A DNA stretch of 64,000 nucleotides, from assembly GCA_033961575.1 (NCBI GenBank), contig CM066736.1:80934852-80998851 (forward strand), read 5' to 3'. This document shows, piece after piece, positions 22,561-33,261 of this stretch (its first letter is position 1; the number at the start of each line of letters is the position of its first letter). The DNA comes from Aselliscus stoliczkanus (taxonomy: Eukaryota; Chordata; Mammalia; Chiroptera; Hipposideridae). A program made the position numbers and the translations under genes. The notes beneath the pieces are model-generated. The model made no database searches. It saw only the letters and a list, made by a program, of their open reading frames with translations, and was not told the origin of the DNA.

Positions 22561-22683
22561 TTAACACATTGTTTGTGGGAAACGAGTAGACTCGTCATAT
22601 CGCTCAAATGCCCGCTTACAATGTGAATGTGGGAAACGAGTAAACTCGTCATATTGCTCAAATGCCCGCATATAATGTGTTAA
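22561..22683. mobile_element. piggyBac-like miniature element
   Basis: TTAA at 22,561-22,564 and 22,680-22,683 flanks 115 bp. Both ends start CACATT inward ('cacattgtttgtggg' left; right reverse complement 'cacattatatgcggg'). TTAA duplication and a GGGAAACGAG-type end motif match bat piggyBac elements as I remember them. The interior is a near-perfect direct duplication of about 53 bp beginning 'tgtgggaaacgagta', each unit carrying the small palindrome 'cgagtagactcg' or 'cgagtaaactcg'. No coding capacity. Confidence 0.82.
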
Positions 22684-23654
22684 TAACAATAGTTTCTGAA
22701 TGGTTTTGAGAGAATGTACGTGAAAGAGCATATATATTTTAATTACATGGAATAGAAGCTCAAGAAGTTGTACTGTAAGTACAAGGAGGAATATATATTA
22801 TTAATATAGGATAATATATGTGATTATTAAATATAGTACTGTATGTTTGCTAGCTTTGGTAAATATGGAAAAACAGAGATTTCATAGTCAGTTGATATTG
22901 GTAGACAGAGGTAAACATACGCTAGTTTCAAAAGAAGCAAACATTTCCAAGTTCAATTTTTTAAGAAGTAGCATGTTTTTGTTTTGTTTTGTTTTTTAAT
23001 ATGGGGACTTATATATTGGGCACATAAACTTATAATGAAAAGTGCCTGATGGTAGCTATAAGAAATATTTGGGAATGTTCTTTTAATGATCTATTGTTTA
23101 TAATAAACCTAAAGCTTAACATTGCAGTGAAGACCAGTAAAGGTGCTTCTGTAAGCATTGAAACGCCAAGGATTTTTTATTTGTTTTGTTGTATCAAAGT
23201 TTTGAATATATACTTTTAGATATTTTTGGGAATTACAAAATAAATATATTCCTTATTTATTGAATATATACATTCCTTGATGTTTTCTCAAGTAATTGTT
23301 TCACAAAGATTGATAAAATAGAAAAGTAGTTGAATTGTATGTCTCTTTATTGCCTTTAAATCTCAGAAGTCTGAGACTCTAAAGGAGTGAGGAAGTTATC
23401 AGTTCAAAACAAATCCCATATTAGTGAGACGAGTTGATACTGAAGTAGATAAAAATGCTTCATATGACAAACATCTGGAAGTTAAGATTGATAGCTATTA
23501 TATATGGTTGAGAATTGTATTTTGTGTTCACACTAAAGAATGAGGCAGGCAAATTTCACAAAGGGGAAATAAAGAATTTTGGTCATTTGCAAAATGGGGA
23601 ACATCCTCGAGTTCCATCAACTAATTGATGAAAACTTACTACATCCAAAGCAAC
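22684..23654. other. Unassigned AT-rich DNA
   Basis: AT-rich with T-runs and no gene. No repeat named with confidence. Confidence 0.4.
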
Positions 23655-23850
23655 TGCACAGTCGTGAGCTTTATAATTATCACAATCGTGTGAGTTAGGA
23701 ATAGTTAGATCTATTTATAAATCAAACCAAGACCCAGAAAAATTCTGTGATTTATCCAATGTCCCACAGTTGGTTAATGTTAGAGCCAGGATTTATTCTT
23801 GGGCCTGATACCAAAGACTTTACTGTTAACCAGTACTCAATTCGAATGAT
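23655..23850 (-). repeat. MIR SINE
   Basis: Antisense MIR: 'ataattatcacaatcgtgtg', 'ctatttataaatcaaacc', 'gtgatttatccaatgtccc', 'cagttggttaatgttagagc', 'caggatttattcttggg'. Confidence 0.62.
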
Positions 23851-23935
23851 CTGTATTGATCCATGTAACTTTATGTGGAAGGCAGTGGCCATCGTGGTAG
23901 TACCATTGCCTAAAATAAATATTTTCCAAAATTGA

Positions 23936-23998
23936 GTATTTTACTATTTAACCTAAGGAATATATATTGTAAATATAGTAAATATTTAACCTAAGGAA
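23936..23998. repeat. Short tandem duplication
   Basis: 'tatttaacctaaggaa' occurs twice (about 23,945 and 23,982) with AT-rich sequence between: a local slippage-type duplication. Confidence 0.65.
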
Positions 23999-24084
23999 AT
24001 AGAAATTTGTGTTAATAGGTTATAGAAAAAAAGTCTCCATTTTTACCCCTCTTTTTCATCCTGAATGATACTTTAAACTCATAA

Positions 24085-24240
24085 TACTTAGTTTCCTTAA
24101 TAATTAGTATTTAAATGTAGTATATGGAGTTAATAATGTCTACTTTATAAACATTGTGAAAATTAAACTTACTATGTATAAAGTAACTACCAAGGCCTAG
24201 CCATACAGAGTTCTCAGTCAAAGGCAGCTGTGATTGTCTT
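24085..24240 (+). repeat. MIR SINE relic
   Basis: 'gttaataatgtctactttat', 'acattgtgaaaattaaactt' and 'agagttctcagtcaaagg' follow the sense MIR 3' half. Diverged. Confidence 0.45.
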
Positions 24241-24984
24241 CTGCAATCATTGTGTTTACATTGCCCTAAACTGACCTAATTTAAGAACAAATACTTTAAT
24301 TTAGATGTTACTGATTCCTATCCATAATCAGTTTCATTTTACAGTTAGAATTCAATTCAATACCTGCATTTTACCATAAATATCTGTCTATTTATCCATC
24401 ACCCATCCTCATATCCACCTAATTTTTTTTTTTTCCTTCAGGAGATTTTATAGGGTATTTAATTTGGAGATTTAACGGTTTGCCAATAAAGGCAAGATTA
24501 AATTGTTTTTGTCTCAGCATCATTATTAAGAGAAAGCTAGGACTGATCACCTTTAAATGTGGTGCAGATTAGAAGGAACTAGAGTGTATTGGATAGTCTG
24601 TAAGATGCTGTGCAGTACGGGCATGGTGGTTCTGGGAATGACGAAATGGAGCAGTTTTTCCCATGGAGTATTAGAGCATAAGTGTTCAAACAATAAGACA
24701 GCAAATGGTAAGGGATTAACAATAAAGTCCTTGCCTTGGAAGTGTTGAAGTTGTCATAAAATCTGCAATGCCATCTTGTTGCTCAAGGTGCTATAAGAAC
24801 ATGTGATAATGTAAATAAATATCAACTGGATCAACAGTGTACTGCAATTTATTTATCACCTATTAAGTGTACATGGGAGGGAGGAGAGCAGGAAAAAAAA
24901 ATGCAGAATTTGTGGAATAGTTTTCTGCAGAACCTGGTAATTAATATGGTCTCTATAAATGTTAGCCCCCATCTACTTACTGCT
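24241..24984. other. Unassigned DNA
   Basis: No repeat or coding feature recognised. Confidence 0.38.
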
Positions 24985-25105
24985 CTGATTCACTCTGTAA
25001 ATCAGTGGTGTTATCCTTGATGAGTAAAATAAAGGTCAAATAACTGAAAAGATCTTCCCTGGGTCATATTAACAAGTGATAGGATTTCAATATAAATCTT
25101 TAGTT
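24985..25105 (-). repeat. MIR SINE relic
   Basis: 'tgatgagtaaaataaaggtc', 'aaataactgaaaagatcttc' and 'aacaagtgataggatttcaa' resemble the antisense MIR core. Weak. Confidence 0.4.
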
Positions 25106-25138
25106 TATTTCTATAGCTTGTAGTCTTTATATTGTACT

Positions 25139-25363
25139 CATGGTTTTCAAATAAATTGTAGTATCAAACACTTTTAATTTTTCAAATGAAATCTTTTACA
25201 AAAACCCATATATAAAACAGGTTAAAGCTGTGCTTCTGTGTATAGTGCAGATATGAGGGTCCTTGTGGCTGCACCCTTAAACTCCTGTTCTCACCTCCTC
25301 GTGACTCCTGATATACATCTGTGGATATTCTTAGGGCTCTGTGCACCATAGTTTGAAAACCAG
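25139..25363. mobile_element. Non-autonomous hAT (Charlie-type) relic
   Basis: The ends are inverted: left 'catggttttcaaat', right 'atagtttgaaaaccag'. Just inside the right end, 'attcttagggctctgtgcacc' reverse-complements to the typical hAT-Charlie inner segment. About 225 bp, no transposase. Diverged, target duplication unclear. Confidence 0.55.
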
Positions 25364-26393
25364 AGCATCACACCATAGGTACTCACAAACAGACCACAAA
25401 TCCTTGAGACCTTTGCTTATATAGCCATGTAGTGTGAGATAATCAAATAATAACTTTCCTATAGGAATTTGCACTACAAAACAAAATAGTAAAACATAAT
25501 GAAAAGAAACTTGTCTGGTGGTACATTTGAGATACAGTAAAACTCGAGTTATCCTAGACACAAAGACTTCTGGGTAATTGTCTTTTGGGGCAGTATAGAA
25601 TACAGTAAATTAATGAGCCATTCTCCATCTTTCTTTAATAACTTTTAATTCTAAGAACTTTAACTGAACATCCAAAATATCTTTTTTTTTAACTTTTCTA
25701 AAAAATAAGAAAATAATGAGAGGTGTTTTTTAGGGTTTTTTTTTTTCCTTGTTCCCCCACAGCCACCAATAGAATCATGGAGACATCTAACTTTACTGGA
25801 TACTTTGATTTATAAAATAATACATTCTTTTCACATGTGGATGCACAGCTATTATGTGTGGAGGAGAACTATATCCCAGGTAGCTGCATCCCACTGCTCA
25901 TCTCTGATCATCACAGATCTTTTTTTTCAGACTGGAGAAAGGGAGAACTCTGGATGCCCTTTATAGCTTGAACAAAGGAAACAGCATGGACATCTTCAAA
26001 CAAGTTCCAAGTATAAATTTATGGCTGGCTGCTCTTTCTCACCTCTGGCTTCTTCCCAGAGTGTTCAAGGCTATTCCCCAAACATCAGCTCTGTTTGCCT
26101 CAGTCGATTTGGTTCAGCATCTCTCTAATTACCAGATACCCAAGAATGCATTGGGATCAGATTAAACTTGTCTCTTTGACAAAACATATTTAAGCCAAAG
26201 GTTGACCAAATCAATTGCAAAACAGCTTTCACGTTTTATTAAAAGAAATAAACACAGGTATAAACTAAAGGGGATCTCACTCTGATATTTTTATAGAACC
26301 ATCCTCTTTATCCCTAATGTCTGTCTCAGAATGAGCAAATCAATGCTAGTCAGTGGAAAGAAAGTACAAAGATTGACTAATGTATGGATTGAA
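25364..26393. other. Unassigned DNA
   Basis: AT-rich to mixed with frames below 80 codons. No domain, no repeat recognised. Confidence 0.38.
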
Positions 26394-26448
26394 ATATATA
26401 TATATATATATATATATTTGGGGGGACAGAGAGAGAGAGAGAGAGAGA
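26394..26448. repeat. (TA)n-(GA)n microsatellite
   Basis: (TA)12 at 26,394-26,417, a G-run, then (GA)10 at 26,429-26,448; same TA-then-GA order as the tract at 2698. Confidence 0.92.
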
Positions 26449-26591
26449 ATAGAATTCATCTAGACTGACTGTAATGCATTAGGCATTGTGCTATATATAA
26501 TAGCTCAAGAAAATGCTGAACGAGTTATGCCAATATAAGTATCATCAAAAATTGGACCAAGTTCCTATCCTCTGTGCCACCATAGTATTCT

Positions 26592-26592
26592 T

Positions 26593-26659
<67 letters not shown>
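26592..26659. repeat. (TCTA)n microsatellite
   Basis: About 17 near-perfect TCTA units. The Ile/Tyr/Leu/Ser repeat frame is an artefact. Confidence 0.95.
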
Positions 26660-27119
26660 GTCAGCTATCTGTCTGTTATCTGGCAGCATTTATCATGCTG
26701 AACCTTAACTAACATTCTCTCCACATTTCTGAGACTATACTATAAGTTCTTCAAGGGCTAACCCACTTGTATTAACTAAAAACCCATCATTGTGCATTCT
26801 GTTACCCTGAAGTGTGGTCAGAAGGGAACTAGACAGAACTCTCTGATTAACCTCCTTGTAATGTACCCTCCTCCCCACCACCAGCTACAGTCCAGGTTGA
26901 CAGTTCATTACAATGGCAGACATATCATTTATAGTCCAAATTAAGTCATCTGCACCCACATGAACAATAGTGAACTGTCACTTCCTGTAGGTAATTACTA
27001 AGTTCTTTCTTTAATCTGTCTAAATTTTCATTTGTAAAGGTCAAATTTCTTTGTTCTAACAAAATCTCTTATGGATACAAAACTATATAAAATGTTCTGT
27101 GTTGAAAATCATTCTGTTA
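26660..27119. other. Unassigned DNA
   Basis: 26,700-26,775 ('ctccacatttctgagac', 'taagttcttcaagggc') may be a sense L2 3' remnant. Nothing else recognised. Confidence 0.35.
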
Positions 27120-27329
27120 CAAGGGGTGCCAAAAAATGTATACATTTTAAGATATGTTATCCATGTATTACTTTCTGAAGTTGAACTGAATACAGTAGCA
27201 ATGTGTAGTATGACATTCACTCAAAAGATGATGTTAATCAAATGAATACTAGTGTCATTCATCATATTACAATTTTAATACAGATTTTTCCTTTCTTAAA
27301 ACATGTATACATGTTTTTGGCATGCTCTG
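27120..27329. mobile_element. Mariner-type MITE, copy 2
   Basis: A 210-bp element flanked by TA at 27,118-27,119 and 27,330-27,331. Left 'caaggggtgccaaaaaatg'; right reverse complement 'cagagcatgccaaaaacatg'. Both arms align with the MITE at 5414 ('tacattttaag', 'tttttcctttcttaaaa'), establishing a repeated family. The centre differs between copies. Confidence 0.8.
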
Positions 27330-27331
27330 TA

Positions 27332-28239
27332 TATTAAACTAAAGAAAATATTCTGAGATACTAGTTATCAATAAAATATATTTAAAATTTATTTAACTAT
27401 ATTATTAATTCTATTAGAATTAATTAAATGCATAATGTGATTCTGTTAAACTTTGGGAATATGAGTAAGAAAGCTAAACCTAAAAGCTTTATGAGATGCT
27501 TGTATTCCAGTAAAATGACAATAACAAAATATCATGATGGTTTATAAAACATTTGCTTTGAGGGCACACAATAGAGGCATCTAAATCAGACTAATAAATC
27601 TGGAAAGGTCTTCAGGAGGTAAAACTTGAGATGAACATACATTATAAGTGGGAATTGCATAGCTGAAGGAGAGTCAGTAAAGGTGTTCTAGATGAATAAG
27701 TGCCAATCGTTTTGAATGACTAGAACCAGGAGTCATTGTTCTAGATAGATGCTATTTTAATAATGAAAATGTACTTTAATAAGGATACTATTAACTTGGA
27801 ATCCAATGTTATGAATCCTCCATCAAAAATATATATGTTGAGTACTTTCCTGCCCAGAGGTGAGAATGTATTACTCTTAGAAAGTCAAACTCTTGCCTGT
27901 TCACATGTGCATTTCTCAGATATACACAGAAAGATGTGTAATTTGGGTCATGGGTGCGGAGTTTTGTTCAGGTTTTTTGTTTGATTTTTAATTTTCTTTA
28001 GTGCAAGGATATCATGTTGCTGTGTAAATTCTGTAGAGTGTCTATAATTAAAGGATGTGTTGAGCAGGGAGACAGTGTCTTCAATGAAATCATATGGGTC
28101 TATTGCAAAAATAAGAAAAGTATCATGGCCCAAGCTCTTAAAATTCAGGAAGTGAGGCACTATTAACAATATAGGAATCCAGTAAAGAAACTGACTTTGT
28201 TTTTTAGTTATTTAATGATAATCGTTTGGGAATTTTGGA
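27332..28239. other. Unassigned AT-rich DNA
   Basis: No gene. The interval 27,600-27,760 ('aaggtgttctagatgaata', 'agtgccaatcgttttgaatg') could be antisense L2; not delimited. Confidence 0.35.
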
Positions 28240-28480
28240 AATAGTGTGAGATTTGGACCCAGAGACCAGATTATGGGATCAAGTACAGACCTTCTCTCTC
28301 TGTAGGATCTCAGACTTATCACTTAAGCTCCATTGGTCTCACTTTCCTCATCTGGAATGATGCTGACATGTTTACATGAGCCACAGATTTGTGAACATTA
28401 ATATATGGGTCAATGCTTGGTTAATCACAAAGTGCAATGCACATAGTAGGTACCACAGGACCAATGACTGTGTTCTATTA
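28240..28480 (+). repeat. MIR SINE
   Basis: Sense MIR nearly full length: 'gatttggacccagagacc', 'aggatctcagacttatcac', 'ttaagctccattggtctc', 'actttcctcatctggaatg', ending 'atgcacatagtaggtacc'. Confidence 0.65.
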
Positions 28481-28611
28481 TTACAGTCAGAAAAGCAATT
28501 GTTTTAAAGGTCTATCCATACTTGATATAGCTAAAAGAGCTGTGATAAAGTACTCTTAAATTTTTAAAGAAGAAGATGATGAGGATGAGGATGAGGATGA
28601 TGATGATAATT

Positions 28612-28714
28612 GTGGTGAACACACAATGTGATATATAGGTGATGTGTTACAGAATTGTACACTTGAAACCTATGTAACTTTACTAACCATTGTCACCCCA
28701 GTAATCTTTAATTA

Positions 28715-28749
<35 letters not shown>
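28612..28749 (+). mobile_element. L1 3'-end fragment with (AAT)n tail
   Basis: 'ggtgaacacacaatgtgat', 'aattgtacacttgaaacc', 'taaccattgtcacccc', then a tail evolved into (AAT)n at 28,715-28,749. A GAT-rich run (28,572-28,608) lies immediately upstream. About 100 bp of L1; same 3' end as at 2201. Confidence 0.78.
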
Positions 28750-28752
<3 letters not shown>

Positions 28753-28964
28753 CTACCTCTGCCACTACAGCAGATTCTGAACAAGTCATGTTGCAAATTA
28801 CACTTACCCTCAGGAAGGTGTTGTGGACTAGTTTCAAGTCCATTACTCTTCAATATCAAGAAACAAATATAAATCTAGTGTGCTTTGTGTAGCAACAGGT
28901 TTTGGAGATTAGATTGGGTTGTGTTTGAACTGCAGCTGTACCATGCCTCCTTTATTTATTCATT

Positions 28965-29165
28965 TTTTTTTTTCTCAGGATAATGTATTCAACTGCTTGT
29001 AGTCTCACTTAGCTCATCAATAAAATGGAAATAATGCATCTCATTATGTGTGTATGTGTATATGTGTCAGAGAGAACGAAGAGACTGGATAAGGCAATAT
29101 AAATGTGATTAACACAGCACTAGATGAATAGGACATGTTAAATATATATTAGTTCCTGTCTATCC
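28965..29165 (+). repeat. MIR SINE relic
   Basis: 'gtctcacttagctcatcaat', 'aaaatggaaataatgcatc', 'aataggacatgttaaatat' follow sense MIR order; a (TG)-rich patch at 29,050 interrupts it. Confidence 0.5.
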
Positions 29166-29849
29166 TCAGAAAAATCTCATCGTGTTGTCCAAGTCATCTT
29201 CACTTGTTAAGAAGAAATTGCATTTTATTTGTCTAAGACATGTCCCTATCTTAACTACAGAAGCAGTACCTTAAAATACTCACAGTACTCTTTTGCACAA
29301 GCTTAATCAATAGAGAAAAAAAAGTATATATTTTGGAGCCATTATAAGGAGAAAGGATACCTCTAAGACCAAGGAAGGACATACAGACCCTCAGGAGGCC
29401 TCCTGATCAACTACATAGTGTGATAATTTGTTTTCAGGTGGCATCAGTGTTGAAAGCACACTTCTCCAACCCAAGGAAATGATTGACATTAAAGATATGT
29501 GGGCTCCCAAAGTCTTCTCCCACAAAGCTATGTTTTAAGACATAGTCATTTATTTGAAGGGATCAGAGAAGATGTCCGTCTTTGACACAGAGGTCACCTC
29601 TTCAAGGAGCTTGCTCCCATATGAAAGCAAGAATGCCCACCTGGCTCACCCATGCCTTACACTGAGCTGGCAGTCTTCTATCCGGAACCCAAGTGTCTGG
29701 AAGATTTGGAATGGGCTGAGTGGCTGATTTTCATCTTCAGAGATCAATATTAGCCTTCATAGGCTTCTAAGGAGGAGAGGTGCTCCTCTACTTATCCTGA
29801 TTAAATATCTGAAAATTAGATTTGGAAATTTAAAAACAGAGTCTTTAGA
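29166..29849. other. Unassigned, single-copy-looking DNA
   Basis: 29,330-29,780 is balanced in composition with no repeat recognised and no long frame. Confidence 0.38.
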
Positions 29850-30070
29850 GTGACACAGACCTGAGTTTAAATATGATTCAACCATATCCTAGATGTGTGT
29901 TCTAAAAGAAGTGATTTAAACTCTGTATATCTTAATTTCCTTAAGTAGTAAATAGACACAGTATCTATTGTATCTCATGTGACTATGGAAAGAAATGATT
30001 GAATATATGTAAAATATTTACATGAATGTCTAGTACCTGCAAAAAGGCAGAGCTCAAAAAGTCATCTCTT
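29850..30070 (+). repeat. MIR SINE
   Basis: Sense MIR: 'agacctgagtttaaatatg', 'gatttaaactctgtatatc', 'ttaatttccttaagtagtaa', 'gtacctgcaaaaaggcagag'. Confidence 0.6.
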
Positions 30071-30209
30071 TTTATGTATTAATAAAAATCACCAAGTAAT
30101 ATTTAACCTCTTTATACATTGCAGAGATTGTGTATAATCTACACAATCACTACAGAATGCAAAACCTACCTATCACTCCTTTGGGCTCCTATCAGAGTGC
30201 AATGCGGTG

Positions 30210-30354
30210 TTTAAATACCATGCTTTGGAGGCTGAAAACCTAGGTCATATTCCTTTCATAGTCTCTTTACCAAGTGACTTAACCTTTTTAAATCTCTGTC
30301 TTCTCATCCAAGAAATGGGAATGCTATCAGAACCAACTTTATACCATTGTTGTA
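30210..30354 (+). repeat. MIR SINE, 5' part (split by mariner)
   Basis: 'tggaggctgaaaacctagg', 'ccaagtgacttaacctttt', 'ttctcatccaagaaatggg' are sense MIR. Homology is interrupted at the TA (30,353-30,354) where the mariner starts and resumes at 31,644. Confidence 0.65.
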
Positions 30355-31641
30355 TTGGGTCATCAGAAAAGTCATGATGTATTTTGTCTATGTTTTTCAA
30401 AGGCCATTTATTTATATAAAGAACAAAGATCAATCAATGATTTATTGCCCATTTTGTTCGATAACCTTTTGTTTGCCATCTTTCAGTGAGCTTCATAAAC
30501 CCTGTTTCAAGGAAGGACCTGTCTTTATTTGAGAAAAACTGAACAAGGTGTTGATTTACAGCTCCATCTTAATTGAACGTTATACCATGCAAGGAGTTTT
30601 GAAGAGAGCAAAGCAAATGGAAGTCTGACAGCACAAGGTCAGGCAGGTATGGTGGGTGTGGCAACAAGTCCCATCCAAGCTCCAGTAATTTTTGACGGAT
30701 GATCAGACTTGTGTGTGGGCTCATGTTGTCGCAATGGAAGACAACTCCTTTACAATTAACAAGCTCTGGACGTTTCTGGATGATGGATTTATTTAAACTG
30801 TCCAATTGCCGACAGTACACATTTGAATTGATTGTTTGGTTCCTTGGTAGAAGCTTGAAAAACACGACACCTTTAAAATCCCACCACATAGAGAGCATAA
30901 CCTTCCTCTGATGAATGTCTGCTTTTGATGTCATTTGAGGCAAATCATCACGTCGGGACCAAGACCGTTTGCACACCACATTGTTGTAAACAATCCACTT
31001 CTCACCAGTTATCAGTAGCTTCAAAATAGGATCATTTTCCTCGTGTTAATGAGCATATTGCAGATGTTTTTATGCGCCATCAAATGAACTTCTTTGAGTT
31101 CATGCGGAACCCAAATATCGAGCTTGCTTACATATCCCAGCATTTTCAGGTGGTCATGAATGCCTGAATGATGGATGTTCAATGTTTCTGAAATCTCTCG
31201 TGTCCTGTAACGTGGGTTTGATGCCATCAATCCCTTTATTTTGTCGTCATCAATCTTGGTGGGCCTCCCTGACCGAGGAGCATCGTTGAGATCAAAAATC
31301 ACCAGCATGGAATTTCCTGAAACATTTTTGGCACTGATGTTCTTGTAGAGCATTATCACCATAAACTTTATGCAACTTTCACAAGCTTGACACACATTCT
31401 CCCCTTTATGGAAGTGAAACCATAAAATATGGCAAAAATGCAGTTTGGTCTTCCGTCTTCAATTTGTTGTTATCTCCAAAACTCAACCAAATCGCTCATT
31501 TTTTTTTTTTTAGAATGAAGCTAGAACTCTCAGCTGTCAAATGACATAACAATAACATAGATGCGAATGACTGTAGTACTTACAAAGATGAACTAGCATC
31601 ATCTGTTGCAAACATGCGTTGTGACTTTTCTGACAAACCAA
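30355..31641 (-). mobile_element. Full-length mariner transposon
   Basis: A 1287-bp element between TA dinucleotides (30,353-30,354 and 31,642-31,643). Ends are inverted repeats: left 'ttgggtcatcagaaaagtca', right reverse complement 'ttggtttgtcagaaaagtca'. This is the normal length of an autonomous mariner. It encodes on the minus strand a transposase related to insect-type mariners and now broken. The flanking MIR halves rejoin precisely across it, so it inserted into a pre-existing MIR. Two further, different mariners lie at 57,031 and 60,297. Confidence 0.93.
30436..31480 (-). pseudogene. Mariner transposase pseudogene (DD34D)
   Basis: Minus-strand pieces cover almost the whole transposase. 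The N-terminal helix-turn-helix part includes 'FDLNDAPRSGRPTKIDDDKI', then the family signature 'WVPHEL' (31,021-31,395). The catalytic part (30,569-31,024) has 'ITGEKWIVYNN', 'FHCDNMSPH' and 'PPYLPDLVLSDFH'. The second and third Asp are separated by 34 residues, as in DD34D mariners. In the first catalytic motif the expected Asp of TGDEKW is missing (TGEKW), so the copy could not cleave DNA. Other damage: a one-base T insertion near 31,291, a frameshift near 31,040 joining the two pieces, and an in-frame stop at 30,569 after which homology continues ('FMKLTERW'). Confidence 0.88.
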
Positions 31642-31643
31642 TA

Positions 31644-31725
31644 GGTATTCATTATGACAGTCAGTGTAAAAGTAAAATGCTTGGAGATATGCCTGGCGTA
31701 TATGACATACATTTAAACAATGGCA
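31644..31725 (+). repeat. MIR SINE, 3' part (split by mariner)
   Basis: 'gtaaaagtaaaatgcttgg', 'agatatgcctggcgtat' continue the MIR left off at 30,354. Confidence 0.55.
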
Positions 31726-31844
31726 TTGTGATGTTATGATTGTAATAATTATTGTCATCTTCATATGTTAGGCAGCATGCTAAGATGCAGACAGAAAGTG
31801 ATTTATCTTCCATAAATAGTAATTCCTATGTGCCTATTGTGTGG

Positions 31845-32000
31845 TAGAGAAAATTCAAAAGCCTGCTGTGAAGCAGAGTTGTACTGTTTATGGCTATCTG
31901 ATCTTGGATGAGTTTCTATTTATCATAAATCATTTCCCGAGCCTCAGAATCTTCCCCATCCTGGATAAAAATGATACCGTCTATTAGCGTTCTGGGGTTG
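31845..32000 (+). repeat. MIR SINE
   Basis: 'ctatctgatcttggatgag', 'atttcccgagcctcagaatc', 'ttccccatcctggataaaa', 'gatacc' in sense MIR order. Confidence 0.58.
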
Positions 32001-32049
32001 TTCTAACCTATTACCGCAAGTCTAATCATTGAAACAGTACCTGTTTATT

Positions 32050-32570
32050 ACCCCACAGTTGCTGTCGGTCAGAAGTGTGGCATGGCATGACGGGATCCTT
32101 TGCTGAGAATCTCACATGTCTGAAGGCTAGGTGTTGTCAGGCTGGGCTGTTTTCAGAATACTTGGAGGAAGAATGTGCTGCCAAACTTGTTCAGGTTGTT
32201 GGCAGATTTCAGTTCTGTCAGTTTTTGGACTGTGGTTGCTTTTTCCTTGCTGCACTGCCCGTACCTCTAGAGGCCTATCTCTGGACTTTGCATCTGGCCC
32301 CTTTACATCTCAGAACCAGGAAAGGTTCACTGACTTCTTTCAATCTCTCTGACTTTCCTTACCACTGTATCTCTTCTGAATCCAGCTGGAGAAAGTTCTC
32401 TGCTTTTAAGGGCTTATGTCTTTAGATTGAACCCACCTGGAAAGTCTATGCTACTCTCTCACTTTTAAGGTCTGTGACCCAAATCTGCGAAGTCCCTTTG
32501 CCATGTAACATAACATTTTCATATAAGGATTCACACAGGGATATCTTTGGGTGGGGGTTATGCTGTGAAC
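32050..32570 (+). repeat. Ancient dispersed repeat, copy 1 (LTR-like)
   Basis: Shares order and short identities with 52,610-53,065: 'ggtcagaagt', 'catggc', 'ctgggctg', 'tctctctgactttcc', 'cttttaagg', 'aaagtc'/'gaagtcc' before 'tttgccatgtaa'. Repeated structure indicates an old interspersed repeat, possibly an LTR. Overlapping 116- and 73-codon frames at 32,075-32,425 are therefore probably not a gene. Confidence 0.5.
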
Positions 32571-33261
32571 TATGGGGAATAATAGTTACTTTAAAGTGAA
32601 CCATGGTGAGTCAAGAGATGATATGTGTGCAATTGTTTGACATAATGTCAATACACAAAGTAGTTGCTCAGTAAATGTTTTTCTTTCCCTCATGTTTACT
32701 GATATACACTTAATTTCTAAAAGATATCTTCATACTTTAACATGGAAGATAATTTATACAAAACTACTTTGAAATTTTAGGAGAGCTGTACAAACGAAAG
32801 TTTTTGTGGTTTTTCAATATAGGAGGTCATATGCAACAGACACAGTCACTGAATATTGCAACATTCTGAGACAGACTTGTGCTTGTAGAGACTCCAAATG
32901 AAAAACCACCAGTGGGAATGATTACATGGAGACCTATGTGACCTGAAGTTCATTTGATTTCATATTTTCCAGTAAAATCAACTAGAAAAATGTATGAAGG
33001 ATTCAGCTCTTTGTCTTTCTGCTTTATTTTGATTCCCTCTCATACTCTTTCCTTTTCAGATTCAGAAAATTTTGGCATACATTACTTATTTTCTCAGAAC
33101 AAATCCTAAATTGACATTATAAGGATTGTGGCTATATAGATAAAGAAATAAGCAATAATTAATTGAGATACTTTAATGTATATAATAATATTAAGTCTAC
33201 AATATTTACAAGTCTATACATCCAGCAAAATGGGTTTTTTACTAAAAGTAAAGTATTTTTC
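32571..33261. other. Unassigned DNA before the HAL1-type element
   Basis: AT-rich; no gene or repeat recognised. Confidence 0.38.

Noticed and set aside
22561..22683. Simple tandem duplication of host DNA
   Set aside because: TTAA on both sides and inverted CACATT ends fit a piggyBac-type element better than chance duplication.
26592..26659. CRISPR-like regular repetition
   Set aside because: Pure TCTA microsatellite without spacers; the organism is a mammal.
32075..32425. Cys/Leu-rich 116-codon frame that looks like a small secreted protein
   Set aside because: It lies inside a dispersed repeat also present at 52,610-53,065 and has no domain or splice context.
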